Positions 29,193 to 41,688 of a stretch of DNA of 45,284 nucleotides are shown here, piece by piece. A model generated the notes under the pieces. It did not search any database, had not been told where the DNA came from, and worked only from the letters and a program-made list of their open reading frames with translations. The stretch covers positions 1 through 45,284 of the forward strand of contig VXIS01000359.1 in the NCBI GenBank assembly GCA_008704415.1. Direction: 5' to 3'. The stretch comes from Sphaerosporella brunnea. Taxonomy: Eukaryota; Ascomycota; Pezizomycetes; Pezizales; Pyronemataceae. The position numbers and the translations under genes were made by a program. Positions within the stretch are counted from its first letter, which is position 1. Each line of letters starts with the position of its first letter.

Positions 29193-30326
29193 TCAATCCG
29201 TTCCATCCCAATTCTCCGCAGGCCACGCAGCGCGGTAGAGCATGTCAAATATCTTCAAGTCATAGACAGCATCCTGAAGGTTAGTTTTGATTTCTGCGCC
29301 TTCCACAACCGCGCGATAAAGATGCCTCAGCTCAGACGTGTAGGCATCCTCATAGCTCGCCAGCACCTTCTTTTCAATCCTACCCCCCGTCTCTGGATCC
29401 TTCTCCACCACCGTGACCTCGATCGGTAGCGCCTTAACATACGGCGTGTCGTACTTGATGGTCACGGCCTTGTCCTCGCCAAACACAGACATCTGCGCAT
29501 CAAAGCGCGGGACGTTATCGATCCCGGTCTCATAGGTGACCGAGAACTTCTGGCCGGAGGCGGGGTGGGTGTAGTTGAAGATGGCGGAGTAAAAGGGTTC
29601 ATTGCAGGAGACGCCAGCCACGGAATCCGGGAATCCGATCGCCTCCCGCATCAGCGAAAGATCATGAGATCCCAAAGAACCCAGAAATCGACAGAACAGC
29701 TTCTTTTCGTCCGTGATTTCTTGGTTGTGGGGGAACGCCTCTTGGAACAATGCTGCCAGACGGGTGTCGCGTTCCGCGCCAGCGGTGGCGGGGAAATCTG
29801 TGAACTTCTCCGGCGAGGTCCCGGACTGGCTGACGAAATGCGCATTCGGCCCTACGATGTCCCGCACAAAGGCATGCTTGATTTTTGGCATCGTGGCCAC
29901 CTCCGAAAGGAAGGTGGAGGTGAACGACGGCGCGTACCGTCGCATGTAGCCTACGAATACCCTCCCCTGTGACTTTTCCTCGGCTGCGAGCATGCGCTGC
30001 GCTGAGGGCAGAGACAGCGTGATGGGCTTCTCGAGCATGACATGCTTATTCGCCGCCAATGCGGCGATGGTGTACTCGGCGTGGAACTCGTCAGAAGTGA
30101 GGATGAAGACCACGTCGACGTCGGGATCGGCGATCAGTGCATCGGCTGTGGGGTAAGTGCGCGGGATCCGGAATTTCTGCGCGCAGTGCTGGACTGCGGC
30201 GGCGGAAATGTCGGTGATGGCATAGGCCTCGTAGAGATGCGACAGCAGGCCTAGAGCCGGAAGATGCACGACTTGCGCTACTTCGCCGGCTCCGATGAGG
30301 CCGACGCGGAGCTTCCTTTGCGCCAT
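29193..30326 (-). CDS. GFO/IDH/MocA oxidoreductase, identical mirror copy
   Basis: The protein is identical residue for residue to that of 15087-16220. Such identity next to badly damaged stretches fits patchy polishing of one read rather than a true second gene. Confidence 0.9.
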   Translation of the reverse strand: MAQRKLRVGLIGAGEVAQVVHLPALGLLSHLYEAYAITDISAAAVQHCAQKFRIPRTYPTADALIADPDVDVVFILTSDEFHAEYTIAALAANKHVMLEKPITLSLPSAQRMLAAEEKSQGRVFVGYMRRYAPSFTSTFLSEVATMPKIKHAFVRDIVGPNAHFVSQSGTSPEKFTDFPATAGAERDTRLAALFQEAFPHNQEITDEKKLFCRFLGSLGSHDLSLMREAIGFPDSVAGVSCNEPFYSAIFNYTHPASGQKFSVTYETGIDNVPRFDAQMSVFGEDKAVTIKYDTPYVKALPIEVTVVEKDPETGGRIEKKVLASYEDAYTSELRHLYRAVVEGAEIKTNLQDAVYDLKIFDMLYRAAWPAENWDGTD

Positions 30327-30767
30327 TGGGATGCTGTGGGTTGGAGACGATGTTGTGCGATCAAGTTGCGAGGCGGCACGGGTCACGGAGTGGGGTTGGC
30401 GGCCAGGTACGTTGCCGCCGCCCCGCGTCCATGTTCGGTTAGTTCCCGCAAGGATCGACCCCAGCTGGTACTCTGGTTAGCCGCGGCAGGCCTCTCGGAT
30501 CACTAAACGGACCGAGGCTTCTTGGATCACTAAACGGGCCGAGTTCTCGGGAATCAGTAATCGACGAACCCAAAGAACTCCAAATGTTGGAAATGCGCCG
30601 ATTGTATTGCCTGATCACCGCCGGCCATCACGGACCGCGGACAAGATCGCACGCCATTAAAAGGGTATAAAAATGCAGTCTGGCATCTCTAAAACACAAA
30701 CCGACCACCCGAGCATCACCACCAACACGATTCAAGCATTTCCATTTTTGTTTAAAACACCATCGAA
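30327..30767. promoter_or_regulatory. Mirror of the divergent promoter
   Basis: Same content as 14646-15086. Confidence 0.5.
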
Positions 30768-31256
30768 ATGCCTCTCCACTTGATCTACCACCCGCCGGGC
30801 CTCTACAGCGCCTCAGAAAAGCAAGCACTAGTCGACGACATCACCGGGATCTACACGGCCGCCAGCCTCCCCGCGTTCTGGGTGGTGGTGATCTTCCGTC
30901 CCGTCGCAGCCTCAGACTTCTTCGTCGGCGGGCGCGGGCCGCAAAGCAACTTTGTGCGCATCGTGGTCCAGCACATCGCGCGCAACTACAAGCCGGACGA
31001 GGTCGCGAAGATGCGCGGGTTCATGCAGAAGTACAACGATGTCATCGAGCCGTACACAAAGGGCAAGGGCATGCACTGGGAGGTTAACGTCGATAACTTG
31101 CCCAGCGAGCTGTGGGTCGTCGACGGCCTTCGCCCGCCGTTTGGGGCTACTGAGGAGGAGGAACGTCTCAGGCGCGTTTGGGCGGAGAAGAACGAGGTCG
31201 TGCTGGAGGGCTATTCTGTTCCCCCGATCGAGCAAACGGAGCAGAGCAAGATTTAG
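30768..31256 (+). CDS. Tautomerase superfamily protein, identical mirror copy
   Basis: Identical to 14157-14645; duplicate created by the palindrome. Confidence 0.9.
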   Translation: MPLHLIYHPPGLYSASEKQALVDDITGIYTAASLPAFWVVVIFRPVAASDFFVGGRGPQSNFVRIVVQHIARNYKPDEVAKMRGFMQKYNDVIEPYTKGKGMHWEVNVDNLPSELWVVDGLRPPFGATEEEERLRRVWAEKNEVVLEGYSVPPIEQTEQSKI

Positions 31257-31944
31257 GCTGTGGATGGAGAGTTGGAAACGGTACGCTAGGGGAAGAGGAA
31301 AATGTCTTGATGTTTTTGTGGGATTTTGGGTACTCTACTTACTCTGTGGTGCCGAGGGAGAAGCGTTTTGTCGAGAGTTTATTTTTAGTGAGAGAAAATC
31401 GTAGCACTTCGCCACTTTCTGGGAATACTAAGTAGCTCCGGTATGCCATTTCTCACTGTTCACATAGAAGTCATTCTGTGTTGAAATTCATGTGATGTCA
31501 CTCGGCAGTTCTTTAGGCTAACTAAGTAATTCCTATTTCTTGGCATCACGGAAACCGGATTTTGGAGTGCCAAGTTTTAACCACAAAAGGAAAAAGCGAG
31601 TGATGGCTTGTATTGGAACCCAATCGAGTAAAAGTCGGCGGAGGGAACCCCGCCCGCCAAGGCGCCAAGAAAACTCTGCCAACCGGTTCCCCCAGCCCCC
31701 TCATTAGGTGTCTCCCCACCCCCCAGCCCCTTCATTATCTGTCTCCCCAGCCCTCTTTTTCGCTCCCGTTCGAACTTCACCTATAATCCCTCGCCCCTTC
31801 TTGTCACCTTTCACGATGTTTCTGTCGCGTCATCTCTACCTTACCACCTCGTTCGCTCCTTTCGGACGTTTTTGTCACCATCGCTCTTTCGCTGTCTTTT
31901 CCGCGGTTTCTTAGGGGGGCTACCCGACAACGAGCCCTCTAGTC
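31257..31944. other. Mirror of 13469-14156
   Basis: Non-coding; carries the C-rich (G-quadruplex complement) block at about 31683-31753. Confidence 0.6.
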
Positions 31945-34439
31945 ATGGCACACAGAACGGCATTCTTCGAACTGTCCCCCAGCGACTGGAATCTCGAAAG
32001 CTACATGCGATTCTATCGAGCCCGAAAGCAACGCGACATATCCGGCTCGTGGGTGGCTACACTCCGAAAAATCGCCTCTTGCAAACAGAATTGCTGCGAC
32101 GAACAGTGTCGCGACCGCGCTGACACTCTTCTCACTTCATACTACAACAAGGTGCGTTCCGCCGTGTTGGTGTTGCAATCGGCCTCCCCCTAAGCGATCT
32201 TCTATGCTCGCTTTGGCATGGTCATGAGGGCACGGCAGGACCTTCTATGCTCCATATGAACGACCTTCTATGCTCGTTTATATTGCCTGCCCTCTGCTTC
32301 TATGCCCCCATAAGCGACCTCCTATGCTCGCTTGCCTCGGTCGTGAGGACACGGCATCTATTGGGCAGGACCTTCTATGCTCCATAAACGATCTTCTACG
32401 CTCGTTTATTTGTGCACAGCACAATGCCCAGCCTGTCCTTGTCCACTAGGGACCTTCTATGCTCCCCTGAGCGATCTCCTATGCTCGCTTTGGCCTAGTC
32501 AAGAGGGTACGGCATTTATTGGGCAGGACCTTCTATGCTCCTGTGCTCAGCATAATGCCCAGCCTGCCCGGGGACCTTCTATGCTCCCTTAAGCGACCTT
32601 CTATGCTTGCTTTGACCTGGCTTTGAGGGCACGGCAGGACCTTCTATGCTCCATAAACGACCTTCTATGCTCGTTTACATTGCCCTCCCTCTGCTCAGGG
32701 ACCTTCTATGCTCCCTTAAGCGATCTTCTATGCTCGCTTTGGCCGAGGGCAGGCATCCATTGGGCGGGACCTTCTATGCTCGTGCCCAGCCTGCCCCCTC
32801 GTTCAGCAGTGATGATGGTGACCTCGGGGACCTTCTATGCTCCCTTAAGCGATCTCCTATGCTCGCTTTGTACTGGCCGTGTGGGTATTGGGCAGGACCT
32901 TCTATGCTCCACAAACGACCTTCTATGCTCGTTTATATTGTGCTCGGCACAAGCCCTACCCTATCGTCCAGCGTGGTCCCGTTCTCACTGTTTTATTGGG
33001 TTGTGTCGACAGAAACGTACTCGTGCCTCGGATAGAGCCCGTGCGAACAAATCACAGCCGCCCAGCGATCACCTCAATGTCGAAAATGTCGAAAATGTCG
33101 GAAATGTCCATGTCGGCCATGTCGGACATATGGTCATAAATTCTACTATCACTGGCGACGCATATCAACGAAGCGAAATTCAAGGCACCGGAACAGAAGA
33201 TGCGGTTGAACCTCCATCCGACACGGAACCTGACGAAACCTTAACTTTGGAGGCTGCCTTTCAAAGTTCATTCGCCGGCTTTAACCGTGGCAAGAATGGA
33301 TTCTCACATGCTCCGAGCGTGCGGTTGAAGATGTTCTCTATGCAGCCTACGAAGCCAACTGCGGCGAGTGTGATGATTCTTTTCCCGACAGTTTGGTTCG
33401 CGATTGGACTATCGACCTCGGAAACGATATGATGAAGAAGTGGTTCACCGACAAGGAATGGGAGGAGATCTGTTCCAGCGTTCCTCCGTTGCCAGAACCG
33501 AACGCCGAATTTGCGAGATCGTTGGCCCGCTTTCATAATGTACCCATCCTATTTAAACCAGCAGTTGCCTAGATGTTGACCATGACAAGGTTCAAACCAC
33601 TGCAGACCTGCGACGCGTCTTGGAAACCGTACCTTACCGGCCCGTGGGCACTCCTTATGACCGAGCTCTGCATTTTGACTCGGAATGGGCCGATAATGTA
33701 TTACGCGCGTTGTATGTAGCCCCTGTGTATCCCGGCCACGGCCCTTGATGTTGACTGCAACAGTCTAGTACTCTTCGAGTCTGGACAACTCTTGCGCAAG
33801 GACCATCTTGAAGGCTGGTATTCGATACATGTTTGGTCCCTTCTCGACGATTGCTTTCTGTCCTTTGACGACATATCCATCCAACGGTAATATCTGTTTT
33901 AACTCCGCTGTTCCACCTACTTTGCTGACTTTCATTGCTTCAGAGTAGAAGCCACATGCCGCGCCACTGCTATACGCAAAAACCGTGAGCGTACCGACAC
34001 AAGGATGCGGATGAAGTCCGGCCCGCGCCTTGATGGAATTATACGCAGCGTGGAAGACGATTCTCATGAGTACGGTGGTATGGAGGTTGCGCGCACACTT
34101 GATGGCGGTACATCGTCAACAAAGTGGTTGCGTGATACCCAGAAACTCGTCAGAGCTTTGCGAGATATGCTTGACCGGCTGCATCAGATCGTGGAGCATG
34201 AACCTACTCTTGTCAAGAAATTGCAGGTCGTGGGGTTTATCACCGCGGGCCGCGCGCTCATGATGTTGCGGTTGTGCCATCCGAAAGGCTATATATGTGT
34301 ATTGAAAAATGAAAGGCTTCTGGAGGTTCCATCCAAGGTTCCACAGTTGAAGCAGTTACTGTTGCTGTTGGCCTCCGTTGTTCAAATGAAGGTATGTACC
34401 TTAGCTCGCCAAGCATCATTCGAGCTGGAGACTGATTAG
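31945..34439 (+). pseudogene. Mirror copy of five-exon gene, single-base frameshift
   Basis: Exon 1 is 31945-32151, intron 1 is 32152-33012 and exon 2 starts at 33013. One A is missing in an A-run near 33297, which shifts the frame in exon 2; another base is lost in an intron near 33897. Otherwise it matches 10972-13468. Confidence 0.85.
32192..32934. repeat. Mirror copy of the hairpin array
   Basis: Same 21 units as 12479-13221, read with loop CCTTCTATGC on the plus strand, apparently without changes. Confidence 0.9.
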
Positions 34440-36622
34440 TGAAGGGAGTTGTCGCGAGATCTGTCGATGCTGTCAGATGCCGGTCGCAAGCACAGTCGGA
34501 GACCGCGTTATTGGAGGAGATCATGAGTGGCGGCGCGCGCAACGAGGCGACGTTGCCACGGTCAGCGGATAGTCCTTAAGATAGCTCTGTTTGTATAAAA
34601 TTGATAGTGCAAGTCTTTGTAAAACACGTTGTTTACGCGTGGAGGTACTGTGTCGATGCCACTTCCTCGGGCAGGGAAAAGTCCCAAAACAATCCTCATC
34701 ACCTCGCAGCCCCAGTCTGCGATCCAATTGTCTGCCCCTCTCTGAAAAGTTCCTCTTAGAAATATAAGGTATATATAATCACCAGGGCCGCACTGGATGT
34801 TAAGCTGATTGACCTGCTGGAAATGGCCGCAACGTGTCTGCGTGCGGCAACCCCACATAGTACAATACTCTGTTATTGCCAGCGTCATGTCCCGGAATTC
34901 TCGGACACGAAAAATCACTTCACCATGGGAGTTGTGGGAAAAAAACACACTAAGGTAAAAAAAATTCAATCTTGAGACTGGCGGCTTTTGTAGACGACGC
35001 AGGCAAGTTTGCGCTTGTGTAATAGTGGTCTCTCAAAAATGTCCAGTGCTGTTTGGATCCACATGATATTGACAAGAATGATTAAGCGGGTAAGCAGCCA
35101 AATTCCCTATATCAAGTATGTACAATCACCCTCGTGCTATGCTTGTATCGGGACGTTTCAATAGAGTGGAGAAGTGCTACCTCTACGGAGATTGCCCACC
35201 TGAGCGTCGTTTGCGCAATGCTTGCATGGTATTTTGTATGAAGAGAATCTATGAAAACCAAAAAATCAGTCCATCTTGTTCCTTGTCCTCTCCATCGTCC
35301 TCTCATCGTCATCCCATCGCCTCCTCACTTCTCCTCTTCGCCGCACTGAACATTGACGCGCAGGGCCACTGGATATACTCAAGGCCCTCTGGCACATCGA
35401 TGCTTGATCTCGATGTCCGCACTTTCGTAGAGTCGGCTGGGACCGCATCGTATGGACAGTCAGGTACGGGACGGGGCAGACGCCGTCTTCGCCACCTTAG
35501 CTGGCCTGGACGTGGGGTGTGGTTATGGTCGGAGTGCGAGGATTGTGGTGGGGCGGAAGGAGAGGACCGCTGCGATGGTGTTGTGGGGATAATAGTGGAG
35601 CGGACGTCTGCGGCGCAGTGGCCTGTAGTGTGCGTGTAGAAGAGCGTCTCTGGGAAGTCATGGGGGATGGGCGCATTGGGTCGGGGCTTAGCTGCATTCC
35701 AGTCCTTCTTTACAACTGAGACTGAGGCTATGAAGGAATATGACAAGCGCCAAGGGGATGCTATCCGGTGGAAGAATGGCTGATATGCAAAGGGCTTTCA
35801 GTCCGTACCCCTTCCCTTTGGCGGGCGTTGCCGGGACTCCATGGCCATCCAAAGAATGGCGACGCCACAAGACAATGCGGTAGCAGTTTACCAGGGAACG
35901 TTCAGAAAGACTTAACACGCTCTCCTAGGGTGCGTAGGCTGCGTCGAGAGCGCAGCAAAGCTTCTGCGGGCTTGTTCAACAGCTGTCTGGAAAATTTTCT
36001 ACATCAGCAAGTGTCGTGACTGGGCGAGACTCCACTGGAGCCGTGACATTGAGGGACTCAGCTTATGAACACCGTTGTGGATTTCGAACAAATGGAAGTT
36101 TCTGCTCGCTTCAAGACATGGTCCATGAGCAGCTGAATCGGCACTTACGGTTCTGCTCAGGTGCAAGCAATCATGTGATATCACATCTGGCTGTGCCTCG
36201 AGGATTTTGACGACGATCGCATGTATTCGTCTTTGCGACAATAACTGTTGGTTTTTTAAGACTAAAGACCAGTGTCTCAATAGCTGGCTGGCTGGATTGG
36301 CTGTTTCGGCTGCGGGTTGGCGTTGGGGCTCAACTCAAGTCACGACGTCGAGTATGTACGCTGCTCATAGACAGCGACGTGCCTGAGATCATTCGAGCGT
36401 CCAACAGCCCACCCGGCTCTAAGCGCGAGCGCTGCTCTCCGATACGCTGATGCCTGATCGTAAGCGGTCACTTAATTCTTTGCTTCATGATCAAATTGTA
36501 GAGTGGTTTTTGTCTTCGACCGGCCTATGCAGTCACCACCACGTGATTCACCAATTAAAACGCTTCTACCCACTTTCCGCTTTTTCTCGGAGCTTCCACA
36601 AAGCCCGCCTCACGCCATCGCA
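34440..36622. other. Mirror of 8716-10971
   Basis: No gene. It becomes error-rich from about 35000; the C15 run is collapsed near 35820-35835. Confidence 0.6.
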
Positions 36623-37311
36623 ATGCCGCCTCGCTATCCTCTGCCGCCACGGCGAGACACCGTGGACGTCTCACCGGCGCGCACACGTCGATACGGACCT
36701 CCGCTGACGACGCGGCGCGCTCCCAAGATCGACGCAACCGCGCGAACCGCGGTGCGGCCCCAACCGCGTCATCGACCCCGCGCGCTCTATCGCCACATCT
36801 TCGTTTCCCACGTCTACGCGCGCAGCAGACCCTGGCGCACCTGCTGCGGAGACGCGGCGCGGGCGGTGGTGCAGACGGAGGACCGCGTGCGGGAGTGGGG
36901 GTATGGGGATTACGAGGGGCTCACGCCGGCGCAGATCTGCGCGTTGCGCAAAGGGCGCGGGTACGACTGCGAGCGGGCGTGGCTATCTGGCGGGACGGAA
37001 CGGAGGGCGCCGCGCTGAGCCCGCGAGGCGCTGACGTGAGGATCGACGAGGTTATCGCGATGCTCAGGGCCTGCAGGAAGGTTTGTGAAGGCGGCGAGCT
37101 GCATGGATGCATGAACCGCAGGATGTCTTGATGTGTAGCCATGCCACTTTTTGAGGGCGTTCGCCAAACGCTGTTGCTTCCCGCTGGAGATGAATGTGGT
37201 CCTGACGTTGGATCCCGGCGGTATGGTGTGGCTTGGGTATGCGCACGAGCGCGTGAGGAGCCCGCCTGGTGCTGGAGGCGTTTGGGAGCTTGTTGAGGCT
37301 GCAGAGAATAA
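36623..37311 (+). pseudogene. Frameshifted mirror copy of SHB17-like phosphatase gene
   Basis: Mirror of 8008-8715. The catalytic RHGET segment is readable only out of frame with the start, and the frame breaks repeatedly. Confidence 0.9.
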
Positions 37312-37887
37312 GGGATATGATGGTGAAGAAGCGGGATCGATCTAGATCTACCTAGATAGATCGATAGACTCTAATTAGATATCAAGATATCTTCTGCCTT
37401 TGGGGCACCGCCAATGGTATTCTATTTCGGATCCCTGCCTCCCCAGAATGGCTATCCCACCCCCAGTACGCACGTCAGATATCCGTTGAATGTTTGTAGA
37501 AACATTCCAAAGTTCTTTACAGCTTGTTCCAACCGGTGAGAATGACCCAGTGCGCTCGCAAAGCAGAGTTGGAGCTCTGGCCCGGGCTGGTGCCTTCCTG
37601 GGGTTCTGCTGGCCGCACAAGTGGCTTTGCATGCCGGAATGTAAGCCCGGTTTGGATCTTGACTGCCATGGTAAATGGTAAATACGTATTTTTTTTTCTT
37701 GTGCCGTCGCGGGCGCAAAAAGAAGAAGAAGAAGCAGAGGAAGCTCTTTCGCTTCGCTCAAGGGGTCCCCCAAATTCATAGTATAATACATCAATAACAA
37801 ATTACATAATTCGCCAGCCGAATCGCCATACAACCGAAACTCCATTGCCATCTATTCACCGAAACACCAAAGGAAAAAAGACTTCGT
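37312..37887. other. Mirror of 7400-8007
   Basis: Non-coding; the G13 run is absent at about 37745. Confidence 0.65.
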
Positions 37888-38876
37888 CTAATCACTGGCC
37901 TCCGCGGCCTCGACCCTCGTAACCTCATGGTTGATACAGTTCACAAACGCCCAGTATGCGTGAGTCACGTCCGTCGGGTTCCCATCCAAATAACCCTGCT
38001 CATAACCCTCGCCCGACTCCTTGAAGAGATTGACAAACTCTGCAAACAGCTTGTAAAACTTGTCGCTGCCGGTTTTGTAATTCGAGGCGATCACCGCGGC
38101 GTGAGTGTTCATGACGTCGATTGTTGGCTGATGACCTGAGCGTGTTAGCCTTGCAATTTTGAAAATAGCAAAGAACTCACTAATCCTTTGCACTGTCTCA
38201 GGCAGAAACCCGTACAGCTTCTCGAAAGCTTTGAAATCTCTTCTTCCACCTGTGCCTGTATACAGCAAGGCATCGACAACCGCATCCCCTCCGTGCGCCC
38301 ACGCGTTGCCCGTTCCGATAATTCTCTTGTCTGCCTCGGTTGCGTTGGCAAGCTTATCACGCTTGAAAGTGCTGATGAAACGGCTCCTCAGGAGTTTGTA
38401 AGCGGCGAGGCGACGCGTCAGACTGCTCACGCGGTCCTCCAGAGAAGCGATCTTGATATCCTGCGAAGCGAATCTTGATATCCTGCGAAGCGATCTTCTT
38501 GTCCTGTGCATCAACGCGAGCCCGAAGATCTGCTTGATCCACCTTGTAATTGGCGAAGCTAAGACCGCGGCGATTACCGACGAAAAGATCTCCCCTCACG
38601 TCCTCAACGTGGAGTTCCTCCTCTTGCAGTGCCTGTCCGAGCGCATCTTTGGCGTCCTGCTTCATTTCTTCCTCCTCTTGCAGTGCCTGTCCGAGCGCAT
38701 CTTTGGCGTCCTGCTTCAATTTCTTCCTCCTCTCCGAGTTCCGATCGGGTAACCAGTATTGCATCGCATTTCGTGCTATCATCATCTTCCGCCGGTGGAG
38801 GCAAACTCCGGTTCCCCTTGTTGACCTTTGTGTTCTTCTTGCTGCGATCCTTCGTTGTTGCTGACTTGGGAGGCAT
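37888..38876 (-). pseudogene. Frameshifted mirror copy of coiled-coil gene
   Basis: Mirror of 6413-7399. Small indels in the tandem-repeat part (about 38357-38740) break the frame; the C-terminal 170 codons are intact. Confidence 0.88.
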
Positions 38877-38933
38877 GATTGTCGTGCTGTCTCAGGCTCC
38901 GTCTATCGAATGGTTGAATGAGCTTGCTCCTTC

Positions 38934-39493
38934 TAGAGTGCCGGACACTTAGTAGGGCTAGCGCCTTGGCAAAGTCTTGGCAATTTCAAATTGCTGTCCT
39001 TGATTATTAAGCAGCGAGTGATGGCTCATGTGTGTAAAGTCCCCGCCCAAACATGAATAACTCACACTATTTTCAACTGATAACACATTTTCTCTCAGTC
39101 AAAAGTTCGTTCTTTGTTACTTTTAGGGTCAAAATCGATGATGATGCATTCGGTACACATTTATGCGAGATCATCTAAAGTCACTCGACAATCACTTTCC
39201 CTAATTGGGTATAGCGAGGGTAATTGAGCCGCGCAGAGCCGCGCAGAGCCGCTTTCATATAAAACCTCCGCCACCAAAAAACACATGACTTTCTAGCCGT
39301 TATAGCTCCACCACCACGCCATCAAATCGAATTTTAGTCCCGAAGTATTGCTCTTTGCATCCTACTCTATCGTTCCTCGGGACTTAATTAAATTCTTTTT
39401 TTCGTTGTGGGGTGTTATAAAGGTCGGCGTGGGGGGGTTATTGCGGGCGTTGACCCCCTGTCACACTACCCCTACTAAGTGTCCGGCACTCTA
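38934..39493. mobile_element. Mirror copy of MITE 1
   Basis: Same TA flanks and 22-bp inverted ends as 5796-6355. Confidence 0.8.
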
Positions 39494-40782
39494 AGCACAA
39501 GACGGCCAAGCCTCACGCTACCAGTGTAGGTAGTAGCTGCAGGGGAACCGGGCTGCAGTTTTCAACAATCTAGGATCCGAAGCCTCAATCATGTGTTGGG
39601 CGAAACATCTGGATCTGGGGGTTTTTTTTAAACCACGTGTCAATGCGATGATGTGAGATCTGATGAGTGGTGGTTGAAAGCCATTCGCGTTGGCAACCGT
39701 CACCACGGCGCGGCGCCAACTGCAACGGCAGAAAGCAGATGGCAAAGACATTTCACACGATTTCCCACGTGCGAGGCGACGAGGCAGAAAAAAAAAAAAA
39801 AAGGACCTTCCTTACTCTAGAAGCACATATGAACAATAGCTGTAGGTCATAAGCTTCCATTTGGCCCAGTGATAAGTGCGGAGCAGTCAGGCTGGCCTAC
39901 GGCTCTCCAAAGCAGAAAAATGTGATCGATCAACTGCATATATATTGACTCATGATCAAGTGAGGGGTTCGTCGATACTTGTCCAAAGTATCAGAACGAG
40001 CCGGTACCCCGCACAAGGCCTGCATATAACTATGCGCATAGCCACCGATGTGACCTTCGAATCCCTTCGCCGCAGAGTTGGCGCGCGGGTTGATGTTTGT
40101 TGGGTTGTAGAACAGTTACCAAATTGCCTTGTCTCAAAGGATGAGGCGCCTGCCTAGGAGGATCAAAAGCAATGAGGCTCGAGCGCCTCAATACCTTCGC
40201 CTCGCATGCACGGTGATGCACTGCCCTTGAAACTAGGCGATCGTGACCAGCGTTTCATGGTTTCAGCCTTGCCCTGTGGACAACCGATATCCCCTTCAAG
40301 GACACTCTGACACCCGAGCCTTGCATAAGGCTTGGCCAACGCTCCTGCGGGAAAAGTTCGCTGGTTGTGAGTTTTTGCGCGTATTCCATAAGGCTGGGTG
40401 GCGAAGGTTAAAATCACAACCAATTTGAAAACCGAAATTAGAAAATAAAGCTGCAAGCGTAGGGCGAGCTGAACTTAAAATTGAAGAGGTCAGTGAGAGC
40501 TGAGTCATATAACCAGATCCATTGTTCGCTATGTCGATGAATCATAACCTGCCCATGTACATACATAGACCGCAGACAAAAAAGGAAACTGCGCAGCGCG
40601 CACCGCTGTTGAAGCCCATAATAACCCTAGGAAAAAATGGCAGAGTCCATCTCCCTCAAACGCCTCAGAACGCCTGTAATGGGGCCGCGAAAACAAAAGC
40701 GTGTACAAGAAACATCAAGGTCTGCCGTAAGTGCCACTGAACGGTGGCACCGGTCTAATCTGCTATGCAAAACATTGCGTGC
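39494..40782. other. Mirror of 4507-5795
   Basis: Nothing recognised. Confidence 0.6.
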
Positions 40783-41688
40783 TCAGTAAAGCTTTCTCTT
40801 CCGATCGAGCTTTCCATCGATGGCGCCCATGACGGCCTTGAGCACTCCATCACCCGTCAACCCACGTCCTCCATTCATCTGCTTCCAGCTAACCGTATCA
40901 ACCATATCCCGGACCCCATGTTCCTCCACCAAGCTGTTATCCAGTTCCTCGAGCGCCTCCGTAGCACTCTCATCGCTTCCCACCTGGAAGAACTGAATCC
41001 CCACCTGCCGATCTCGTGCATCTAGAACATCCAATTCCTTCGCCGCCTTAACAATTGCTTTCTCTAGCTTCGCAGGATCCGTCGGTTCACCATCCGTGAT
41101 GCATATGATGTTTAATGGCTTAATAGCGCGATTCTTCTTGTACGCAGACAAATACTTTTGTAACAAGTCCCCCAAGCGGGCACCAGTTGGCGTTGTTCCA
41201 AACGGCGAAACGGATGAAAAGATCTGCATGACATCACCCGCCGACCGCACCCCGTAGTGCGGCCGTGAGTTGTTGAGGAAGTGGATATCGACGCCGTCGG
41301 AATCGTATGCCGTGCACACCGGCACGATTGCGGCTAGCGCAGCCGAGGTCTGGCTCCAGTTGCTGCCGCTCATACTTCCGCTATCGTCGATAAGGAAAAC
41401 GGTATCAAAACGGCTGAGCGCTGCGTAAGGGTCTTGAGTTGGCACATCGCGGAAGGTGGATGCGCGCTGTAGGGAGAGGTCCTGGTCTGCAAAGGGGTTT
41501 GGCTGTGTGTTGGGCTGTCGAGAGTTGCCTGGATGATCGTAGGGGGGCGGGGGAGGATCCATTTGGCGCTCGTTCATACGACGACGGAAGATGGTTTTTT
41601 TCGAAGTGGGTGATGTGGGTGATTTCTCCTTCCGGGAGTTGTTTCTACCGGTGATGGTACCGATGAGTGATTTGAGCGCCATGATCAT
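40783..41688 (-). CDS. VWA-domain protein, identical mirror copy
   Basis: Identical protein to 3601-4506; duplicate created by the palindrome. Confidence 0.88.
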   Translation of the reverse strand: MIMALKSLIGTITGRNNSRKEKSPTSPTSKKTIFRRRMNERQMDPPPPPYDHPGNSRQPNTQPNPFADQDLSLQRASTFRDVPTQDPYAALSRFDTVFLIDDSGSMSGSNWSQTSAALAAIVPVCTAYDSDGVDIHFLNNSRPHYGVRSAGDVMQIFSSVSPFGTTPTGARLGDLLQKYLSAYKKNRAIKPLNIICITDGEPTDPAKLEKAIVKAAKELDVLDARDRQVGIQFFQVGSDESATEALEELDNSLVEEHGVRDMVDTVSWKQMNGGRGLTGDGVLKAVMGAIDGKLDRKRKLY